Positions 58,069-64,000 of a stretch of 64,000 nt of DNA are shown in pieces; the stretch's first letter is position 1, and every line of letters begins with the position of its first letter. The DNA is taken from contig NZ_BAABCJ010000002.1 in assembly GCF_039538765.1 (NCBI RefSeq), forward strand, positions 780,173 to 844,172, in the 5' to 3' direction. Source of the stretch: Zhihengliuella alba (GTDB taxonomy: Bacteria; Actinomycetota; Actinomycetes; Actinomycetales; Micrococcaceae). The position numbers and the translations under genes are program-made. The notes beneath the pieces were generated by a model. It was not told the DNA's origin. It saw only the letters and a list, made by a program, of their open reading frames with translations, and ran no database searches.

Positions 58069-59649
58069 GTGAGCACAGCAGACCCGTCGGCGTTCGAGGC
58101 CGACCTGCGGCGTCGTCAACGGTTCTCGCCGCTGAGCTGGAGGCGGCGGCTCGCCGGGTGGCTCCTCGCCGTCGTCGGCCCCGTCGCCCTGACCGCCGGC
58201 TTCCTCGGCTCCGGAACGGGCACGGACGCGACGACGCTCAACTTCCTCTGCCATCTCACGGTGGTGGTGTTCGTCGCGATCCTCGGCGGGTGGTGGCCCG
58301 CCGTGGCGAGCGCGCTGCTGAGCACCATGCTCCTCAACTGGTTCTTCACGCCGCCCACCGGCCAATGGCTGATCCACGAGCCGCTGAACGTGGTGGCCCT
58401 CTGCCTGTTCCTGCTCGTCGCGGCCGGGGTAGCACGCATCGTGGACATCGAGGCACGCCGGACCTCAGAGGCGGTCCGGGCCCGGCGGCAGGCCGCGGTC
58501 CTCTTCGAGCTGGCCGGAGGCGTGATCAGCGAGGGACTGAGCGTCCCGGCGCTGCTCGAGCGCCTGCGGGCCACGTACGGCCTCCGCGGCGTCGCCCTGG
58601 TCGGCCGCCCCGCTGAGACGAGCGGGACCGAGCGGGTCTGGGAGCTCGTCGCCAGTTCGGGTCCGTCCGTTCCGGACCCCGCCGCCTGCGACCGCACGCT
58701 GTCCGTGGACGCCCGGCACCGGCTGCTGATCGACGGGACCTCCCGCGATGCCTCCGACGACAGCGTGATGGAGGCTTTCGCCGCCCGGATCGCCGGAGTC
58801 CTCCAGCAGCAGGATCTGGCGGAGGCACGGCTGCGGGCACAGGAGCTGGCCGCCGGCAACTCCATGCGCACCGCTCTGCTTGCAGCCGTCTCCCATGACC
58901 TGCGCACACCGCTGGCCGGGATCAAGGCCGCCGTGTCCAGCCTCCGCATGGAGGACGTCCAGTTCAGCCCGGAGGACACCCGGGACCTGCTCCAGACCGT
59001 CGAGGAATCGGCGGACCAGCTCACGGAGCGGATCGAGGACCTGCTGGACATGAGCCGCATCCAGGCCGGCGAGCTGGTGGTCCACCGCGTCCCGCTCGAG
59101 GTGGACGACCTCGTGGCAGCAGCCATTCACAGCGTCGACGGGGATACCGCCGCGCGGCGCCGGATCCGGGTCGAGGTACCGGCCGAGTGCCCGCCGGTTC
59201 TGGGCGACCATGGGCTCCTGGTCCGGGTGCTCGCGAATCTGCTGGAGAACGCGCTGAAGTACAGCCGGGCAGAGGACGACGTCGTGGTCCTCGCCGATGT
59301 CGGAGAGGTACGGATCGTCGACCGCGGACCGGGGGTGCCGCGCGAGCAGCGGGAACAGATCTTCCGGCCGTTCCAGCGGCTCGGGGACCACGACGCGACC
59401 GTCGGCGTCGGCCTGGGCCTGGCGGTCGCCCGCGGGCTGGCCGAGGGCATGGGTGGCACGGTCCGCGCCGAGGACACGCCCGGCGGCGGTCTCACCATGG
59501 TGCTCTCGCTGCCGACCGGCGGAGAAGCAGCCCGCGGCGAGGAGGACGGCGGCGAAACGGACGACGGCGTAGCGGACGACGGCGTAGCGGACGACGGCGT
59601 AGCGGCCGCCGCCCCGGCGAGGCCCGAGGGGTGGAGGCCGCTGCCGTGA
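58069..59649 (+). CDS. Shortened KdpD-like sensor histidine kinase
   Basis: 526 residues against about 890 for full KdpD. The N-terminal KdpD nucleotide/USP domains are absent; it begins with the DUF4118 membrane module (helices between 28 and 125, ending in NWFFTPPTGQWLIHEP). A GAF-like part follows, then the kinase: H-box SHDLRTPLAGIKAAVSSL with His276, N-box LANLLENALKYSRAED and G-boxes VDRGPGVP and GVGLGLAVARGL. A 15-bp repeat encodes DDGVA three times near the C-terminus. GTG start; its stop overlaps the regulator's start. It probably senses K+ or turgor and phosphorylates KdpE. Confidence 0.85.
   Translation: MSTADPSAFEADLRRRQRFSPLSWRRRLAGWLLAVVGPVALTAGFLGSGTGTDATTLNFLCHLTVVVFVAILGGWWPAVASALLSTMLLNWFFTPPTGQWLIHEPLNVVALCLFLLVAAGVARIVDIEARRTSEAVRARRQAAVLFELAGGVISEGLSVPALLERLRATYGLRGVALVGRPAETSGTERVWELVASSGPSVPDPAACDRTLSVDARHRLLIDGTSRDASDDSVMEAFAARIAGVLQQQDLAEARLRAQELAAGNSMRTALLAAVSHDLRTPLAGIKAAVSSLRMEDVQFSPEDTRDLLQTVEESADQLTERIEDLLDMSRIQAGELVVHRVPLEVDDLVAAAIHSVDGDTAARRRIRVEVPAECPPVLGDHGLLVRVLANLLENALKYSRAEDDVVVLADVGEVRIVDRGPGVPREQREQIFRPFQRLGDHDATVGVGLGLAVARGLAEGMGGTVRAEDTPGGGLTMVLSLPTGGEAARGEEDGGETDDGVADDGVADDGVAAAAPARPEGWRPLP
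59560..59604 (+). repeat. Three 15-bp repeats in the kinase gene tail
   Basis: GACGACGGCGTAGCG occurs exactly three times in tandem, in frame, coding DDGVA; a short acidic, probably disordered tail. Confidence 0.85.
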
Positions 59650-60329
59650 ACGCCACCGTGCTGGTCGTCGAGGACGACACCCAGATCGCCCGGGCGCTGC
59701 TCGTCAATCTCCGGGCCCGCGGCTACGCCACGCACCACGCGGCGACGGGTCAGCAGGCCCTGAAGCTCGCGGCCGACGTACACCCGGACGTGGTCCTGCT
59801 CGATCTCGGCCTGCCCGACCTCGAGGGAGCGGACATCATCGACGGGATCCGGGGGTGGTCCTCCATACCGATCATCGTCGTCTCGGCCCGCGGCGAGTCG
59901 CACAGCAAGGTGGACGCCCTGGACCGCGGAGCGGACGACTTCATCACGAAACCGTTCGCGATGGATGAGCTCCTGGCCCGGCTGCGCGCCGCCCTGCGCC
60001 GGGCGCAGCCGGACGCCGGCGAGCCGCTCATCGAGACGTCCGACGGTCGGATGCGCATCGATCTCGCGAGCCGCTCCGTCTCCGTGGCCGGGGAACCCGT
60101 CCGTCTCACGAAGCTCGAATGGCGCCTCCTCGAGGTGCTCGCGCGCAATCCGCACCGGCTGATCGGACGGACCGAGCTGCTGACCACGGTCTGGGGCCCC
60201 AAGTACGGCGAGGAGTCCAACTATCTGCGCGTCTACATGTCCCAGCTGCGGTCCAAGCTGGAGTTGGACAGCTCGCACCCCCAGTACTTCCGGACCGAAC
60301 TCGGGATGGGCTACCGCTTCACACCCTGA
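59646..60329 (+). CDS. kdpE: OmpR-family response regulator KdpE
   Basis: 227 residues. Receiver domain with Asp10/Asp11, phospho-acceptor Asp53 (VVLLDLGLPD) and the FITKPF lysine; the winged-helix effector has TKLEWRLLEVLARNPHRLI and LRVYMSQLRSKLE, both strong KdpE features. GTG start in a GTGA overlap with the kinase. In the Kdp system it activates kdpFABC; no such genes are here, so the likely target is the TrkH gene next to it. Confidence 0.9.
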   Translation: MNATVLVVEDDTQIARALLVNLRARGYATHHAATGQQALKLAADVHPDVVLLDLGLPDLEGADIIDGIRGWSSIPIIVVSARGESHSKVDALDRGADDFITKPFAMDELLARLRAALRRAQPDAGEPLIETSDGRMRIDLASRSVSVAGEPVRLTKLEWRLLEVLARNPHRLIGRTELLTTVWGPKYGEESNYLRVYMSQLRSKLELDSSHPQYFRTELGMGYRFTP

Positions 60330-60436
60330 ATCCCTGCCGCTCCGCGTCTCCACCGGCCAGCGGCCGGGTAGGAATGACGATCGAGCACCGTTTCGGTAGT
60401 GTTCCAGAGCACATCGCTGATCGAAAGGCCCGCCGC

Positions 60437-61264
60437 ATGCGCTCCCGCCCTCTGCTAGCCGCCGTCGTCGTCTCCTCTTCCCTGGTCCTCGCCGGGTGCT
60501 CCGGCGGAGCGGCCCCCGCGTCCGAGCCGGCCGAGGGAAGCGCCGCGACAGCCGCCGAGGACTCCCGCCTGGCCTCCGTGAAGGAGGCCGGCGTCCTCAA
60601 GGTCTGCACCACCGGCGATTACCGCCCCTTCACCTACCTCGACCCGGAGACCGGCGAGTACGAGGGCATCGACATCACGATGGTCGAGGACCTCGCCTCC
60701 CGGATGGACGTCGAGGTCGAGTACGTCCAGACCACGTGGAAGGATCTGATGCCGGACTTCCTCACGCAGTGCGACATCGGCGTCGGCGGCATCTCCATCT
60801 CGCTGGAACGGGCGGAGCAGGCGTTCTACACCGAGGCGACCCTCGACGAGGGGAAGACGCCGATCACCCTCTGCGAGAACGTGGAGAAGTTCGACACGAT
60901 CGAGGAGATCAACCAGCCCGGCGTCCGCTCCATCACGCCGATCGGCGGCACCAACGAGAAGTTCGCGGAGGAGCACTACCCGGAGGGCGAGATCATCCGC
61001 TTCGAGGACAACAATGCGATCTTCGACGAGATCATCGCCGGCCGCGCGGACGTCATGACCACGGACGCCTCGGAGACCCGGTGGGTGGCCAACGAGAAGC
61101 CGGAGCTCTGCGCCGTCCACCCGGACGAGCCGTTCAACTTCTCCCAGAAGGCGTACCTCCTCCCCCAGGGCGACGAGGCGTTCCAGGAGTACGTTGACCA
61201 GTGGCTGAACATGGCTGAGAACGATGGGACGTACGACGCCGCCAAGGAGCCCTGGTTCGGATGA
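60437..61264 (+). CDS. Amino-acid-binding-type lipoprotein resembling cyclohexadienyl dehydratase (PheC)
   Basis: 275 residues with a lipobox LAGC (Cys20) and an SBP-3 fold. KVCTTGDYRPFTYLDPETG, YEGIDITMVEDLASRM, DEGKTPITLCEN, GGTNEKFAEEH and GRADVMTTDASE closely follow the PheC group, which turns prephenate or arogenate into phenylpyruvate or phenylalanine outside the cytosol. A plain binding protein is the alternative, but no permease or ATPase is adjacent. ATG 60437 after GAAAGG. Its stop overlaps the sirtuin's ATG (ATGA). Confidence 0.78.
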   Translation: MRSRPLLAAVVVSSSLVLAGCSGGAAPASEPAEGSAATAAEDSRLASVKEAGVLKVCTTGDYRPFTYLDPETGEYEGIDITMVEDLASRMDVEVEYVQTTWKDLMPDFLTQCDIGVGGISISLERAEQAFYTEATLDEGKTPITLCENVEKFDTIEEINQPGVRSITPIGGTNEKFAEEHYPEGEIIRFEDNNAIFDEIIAGRADVMTTDASETRWVANEKPELCAVHPDEPFNFSQKAYLLPQGDEAFQEYVDQWLNMAENDGTYDAAKEPWFG

Positions 61265-61968
61265 CGCAGAGGATCGTGGTCCTCACCGGGGCAGGCATCT
61301 CGGCGGAATCCGGGATCCGGACCTTCCGCGCGGCCGACGGCCTGTGGGAGGAGCACCGCCCGGAGGACGTGGCGACGCCGGAGGCCTTCGACGCCGATCC
61401 AGACCTGGTCCACCGCTTCTACAACGCACGCCGCGCGCACCTGGCGACTGACGGCGTGGAGCCGAATGCCGCCCACCTGGCTCTCGCCAGGCTCGAGGAG
61501 GAGTACGACGGCGACGTCCTGATCGTCACCCAGAACATCGACGACCTGCACGAGCGCGCGGGTTCTCGGAACGTCCTTCACATGCACGGGGAGCTGTTGA
61601 AGATGACCTGCACGTCCTGTGCCTCGGTCCGGGAGGCCTGGCCCGAGCTCACCGTGGAGGCCGTCTGTCCGGACTGCCGTGCAACGGGCACTCTGCGCCC
61701 GCACGTGGTCTGGTTCGGCGAGATGCCGATCGGCCTGGAGGAGATCTTCGAGGCCCTCGAGCACTGCAGCGTCTTCGCAGCCATCGGGACGTCGGGCAAC
61801 GTCTACCCCGCGGCCGGGTTCGTCCACGTAGCGGCGGCCGCCGGGGCCCATACGGTGGAGTTGAATCTCGAGCCGTCGGAGGTGACCGCCGGCTTCGCGG
61901 AGGTTCGTCTGGGCCCGGCCGCGTCCGAGGTCCCGCGGTGGGTCGGCGAGGTGCTCGCCGGCCCGTAG
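61261..61968 (+). CDS. cobB: Sirtuin NAD-dependent protein deacylase
   Basis: 235 residues. GAGISAESGIRTFR is the NAD motif; TQNIDDLHERAG and HMHGELLKMTC give the catalytic His; four cysteines (CTSC and CPDC) bind zinc. Tyr54-x2-Arg57 (FYNARR) marks class III sirtuins that prefer succinyl- and malonyl-lysine. It removes acyl groups from proteins in the cytosol. The ATG overlaps the stop of the PheC-like lipoprotein gene, an unexpected pairing. Confidence 0.93.
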   Translation: MTQRIVVLTGAGISAESGIRTFRAADGLWEEHRPEDVATPEAFDADPDLVHRFYNARRAHLATDGVEPNAAHLALARLEEEYDGDVLIVTQNIDDLHERAGSRNVLHMHGELLKMTCTSCASVREAWPELTVEAVCPDCRATGTLRPHVVWFGEMPIGLEEIFEALEHCSVFAAIGTSGNVYPAAGFVHVAAAAGAHTVELNLEPSEVTAGFAEVRLGPAASEVPRWVGEVLAGP

Positions 61969-62077
61969 CCGGGGGTTCTCCCGCGGGCGGCGTCCCTCCG
62001 CCGGGGGCTGCCGTCGGGCATCTGCTGTAGCGGCATGCTCCGGGGCCGCAGCCGGACAGGGACTGGTGAGCGCCGGG

Positions 62078-62242
62078 TCAGGAATCGTCGCGCGGCGCCT
62101 CGACATTCGGGTCGTAGTCGACCTCGTCGGGTTCCGGCGCGCCGGCCTCCAGTGCCTCGCGCCGCTTGGGGTCCTGCGGGATCTCACCGTGCGGCGGCCG
62201 GTTGTAGTACTTCTGGTATCGCTCGTCCTCGAACCTGCCCAT
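62078..62242 (-). CDS. Small conserved-looking protein of unknown function
   Basis: 54 residues: GRFEDERYQKYYNRPPHGEI, then PQDPKRREALEAG and an acidic tail EPDEVDYDPNVEAPRDDS. Highly charged, no membrane helix or signal peptide, probably disordered. The ATG 62242 has GGAG seven bases upstream; the longer frame from 62437 looks non-coding. I do not recognise a family. It stands alone between the sirtuin gene and the DUF222 gene. Confidence 0.6.
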   Translation of the reverse strand: MGRFEDERYQKYYNRPPHGEIPQDPKRREALEAGAPEPDEVDYDPNVEAPRDDS

Positions 62243-62517
62243 GGCTTTCTCCGGTCGTCCTCGTCTGCGTCGCTCGACGCGGCCGGTCCACGCTGACCGA
62301 CGCCTCCACCGTGGCACCGGACCGGTCCGGTGGCAAGGGTTCCGCTCCCGGACGCGCCGGCCCCAGCCGCGCTTCTCGGCGCGGTCCCGTGCCTCTCGCG
62401 GCGCGGGTCGATCCCGGTTCGATGACTTCTCCTCCACAGGGGTGGTGAGGGTCTTGGTCGTGCACAGGCGGGTTGCCGTCCCCGGTGGCGAGGGTGGTGC
62501 GGGAGGAGGATGGGGGT

Positions 62518-64000
62518 ATGGATTTCAGCGGTGGAGCGAGCGGGGCGGGCGAGGTGCCAGCAGGGACTGCGGATGCCTCGCCTGCTGCCGTGCGGGATGC
62601 CGCCGCTACGGTCTCCGCAGCCGCTGTCGCTGCCGCCGCCATCTCTTCCTCGTCCCCTGCGTCGGTGTCGCCGTCGGTGGCGGGGCTGTTGGAGCGGTGG
62701 GAGGCGGTCTCGGCCGTGTTGGACGGGTTGGTGGTGGAGACGGTCGAGGCGGTGTGCGCGGGCCCGCTGGACGCCCACGCCGCGGCCTCGCTGGTGCACG
62801 TGCTGGAGTCGGTGGGCCGTCGCTCGGATCAGGGGCGGGTGCTGGGGGCCAGGGCCGCCGACGAGGCGGATCTGGCCGGGGCCGGTGCCTCGGGCACGGG
62901 GAGGGGCCTGTCGGAGTTCAAGGGCACGGCGGACTGGTTCCGGTACGCCGAGCGCGTGAGCACCGCGGAGACGAACCGGCGGCTGCTGCTGTCCCGGACC
63001 CTCCTGCCCCGGCGGGCGCTGACCGGGGAGCGGCTCGAGCCGAAGTACCCGCACCTGGGCGCCGCCACGGCCGAGGGGGACCTCTCGGCGGAGGCCGCGG
63101 TGACCGCGGTGCGCTCGTTGGAGCGGGTCGAGCCGCGGGCGCGGCAGCTGGGCCCGGAGGCGGTCGGGTTGTGGGAGGCGATGGAGGCCGGTCTGGCCGA
63201 GACGGCCCGCGGCGTGGACCCGGGCACGGTGGAGGCGGTCGGGCGGCAGTGGGAGGCCGCGATCGACCAGGACGGCCTGGCTCCCTCCGAGGCCGTGCGG
63301 AAGGCCCAGCAGGGCTTGTTCTACAAGGGTCAGCGTCAGGGGCTGCACCGGTTCCACCTGAACGTCACGACGGATCAGTTCGAACTGCTCCGCACGGTCA
63401 CCGGCGCCGCGACCAACCCCCGCAACACCACCCCCGACACCACCGAGACCACCACCGACAGCGGCGCCTGCAATGGCGCCGACAGCGGCAATGGCAGCGG
63501 CGCCGGCAGCGGCAATGGCGCCGGCAGCACCGACGCCACGAGTGCGCCCGGATCCGGCACCGGCACCGCCGGCACCGGCGCTGCGGACACCGTTGGCGGC
63601 CCCGACGCCACTGGCATGTCCGGCCCCGAGGACGAGAATCGGCCGGCCGGTGCCGGGGACGAGCCGGCCGGCGCTGGTGGTGCCGGTGGTTCGTCGGTGG
63701 CGTTCCTGCCCGAGCCCGGCGCCGCCCTGGAGGACGACCGGTCGCGGGCGCAGCTGGAGCTCGACGGGATCCTCGCCGCCCTGAGGATCGCCCTGGCCAC
63801 CGACCGGCTGCCCTCCACCGGAGGCCAGCGCCCCCAGATCATGATCGCCCTGGACCACCAGATGCTCCTGACCCAACTCAACAGCCACGACACCGCCAAC
63901 CAGACCGGCGGCGTCTCCTCTCCGGGATGGCCGGACCGCCCCGACCCGACCGGCAACCCGCCGACCGGCCGGGCAGGCCGGGCGGCCTGGGCGAGTAGTG
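62518..64000 (+). CDS. DUF222 protein, probably with HNH endonuclease domain beyond the window (partial)
   Basis: 494 codons without a stop to the window end. After an Ala/Ser-rich N-terminus, LERWEAVSAVLDGLVVETVE and FKGTADWFRYAERVSTAETN match the DUF222 (REP13E12-like) domain; GQRQGLHRFHLNVTTDQFEL is the later block. A linker of about 100 residues rich in Gly, Thr, Asn and Asp (starting near residue 300, DNA GGCAGCGGC-type repeats) interrupts the domain. Complete relatives end in an HNH nuclease, and several copies per genome are common in actinobacteria. GGAGGAGG before ATG 62518. Confidence 0.8.
   Translation, partial: MDFSGGASGAGEVPAGTADASPAAVRDAAATVSAAAVAAAAISSSSPASVSPSVAGLLERWEAVSAVLDGLVVETVEAVCAGPLDAHAAASLVHVLESVGRRSDQGRVLGARAADEADLAGAGASGTGRGLSEFKGTADWFRYAERVSTAETNRRLLLSRTLLPRRALTGERLEPKYPHLGAATAEGDLSAEAAVTAVRSLERVEPRARQLGPEAVGLWEAMEAGLAETARGVDPGTVEAVGRQWEAAIDQDGLAPSEAVRKAQQGLFYKGQRQGLHRFHLNVTTDQFELLRTVTGAATNPRNTTPDTTETTTDSGACNGADSGNGSGAGSGNGAGSTDATSAPGSGTGTAGTGAADTVGGPDATGMSGPEDENRPAGAGDEPAGAGGAGGSSVAFLPEPGAALEDDRSRAQLELDGILAALRIALATDRLPSTGGQRPQIMIALDHQMLLTQLNSHDTANQTGGVSSPGWPDRPDPTGNPPTGRAGRAAWASS

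Noticed and set aside
62518..64000. DUF222/HNH gene as a mobile intron or transposon
   Set aside because: No terminal repeats or reverse transcriptase; such genes occur as ordinary multi-copy actinobacterial loci.

Overview
The window is very GC-rich, with short intergenic gaps, many GTG starts, overlapping ATGA or GTGA gene junctions, and several apparently leaderless promoters. Together with the gene families present (FurA-type regulator, class E sortase-like LAHTG tail, DUF222 protein, MsiK-type sugar importers without their own ATPase), this points to a high-GC actinobacterium, most likely of the Micrococcaceae. That placement is inferred from style and protein families; no marker gene such as rRNA is present. 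Two alanine tRNAs are seen. There is no insertion sequence, phage, integrase or CRISPR array.

Layout. 1-3.4 kb: proline use (5' part of putA, a divergent LysR regulator, putP). 3.4-15.5 kb: mostly single housekeeping or stress genes (GlsB-type membrane protein, TIGR01777 epimerase, fatty acid desaturase, HAD hydrolase, DJ-1 protein, paired SMR transporters, alcohol dehydrogenase, NucA-type nuclease, poxB, a ChaA-type antiporter behind two ACGG-loop hairpins, a phosphoesterase, a pterin dehydratase). 15.5-26 kb: tRNA-Ala(GGC), AI-2E family permease, PhnB-like protein, MFS exporter, tag glycosylase, furA with its own box, NUDIX, a lipoprotein, an N-terminally truncated sugar kinase behind an RraA-like gene, tRNA-Ala(CGC), small HTH and Lrp regulators, small membrane proteins. 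26.1-29 kb: 5-oxoprolinase genes pxpA and a pxpB-pxpC fusion.

29-34.8 kb is a sugar-type locus whose pathway I cannot name: a solute-binding lipoprotein without permeases, a LacI regulator, and a divergent overlapping trio encoding a Gfo/Idh/MocA oxidoreductase, a DUF6807 ('PmoA') protein and a cupin. Two identical 12-bp palindromes lie in the divergent promoter region and a perfect TTGACA promoter lies inside the end of lacI. This is my best candidate for an undescribed system. 34.9-46.4 kb: thioesterase, DUF1540 protein, Lrp-ald pair for alanine, membrane protein, MFS carrier, SGNH hydrolase, BCCT osmolyte carrier, membrane protein, and a wall-anchored 5'-nucleotidase. 46.4-52.9 kb: a polyol locus (SDR, binding protein, two permeases, zinc dehydrogenase) transcribed away from an AraC regulator. 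53-64 kb: aminotransferase, flavin reductase plus Rieske ferredoxin, a TrkH channel gene followed by a shortened KdpD-like kinase and KdpE, a PheC-like lipoprotein overlapping a sirtuin, a small protein, and the 5' part of a DUF222 protein.

In many genes the start was moved from the longest open frame to the codon with the best ribosome site, or to the codon six bases after a -10 element. Those choices are stated in each entry. Family assignments are from recognised motifs, not from a database search.
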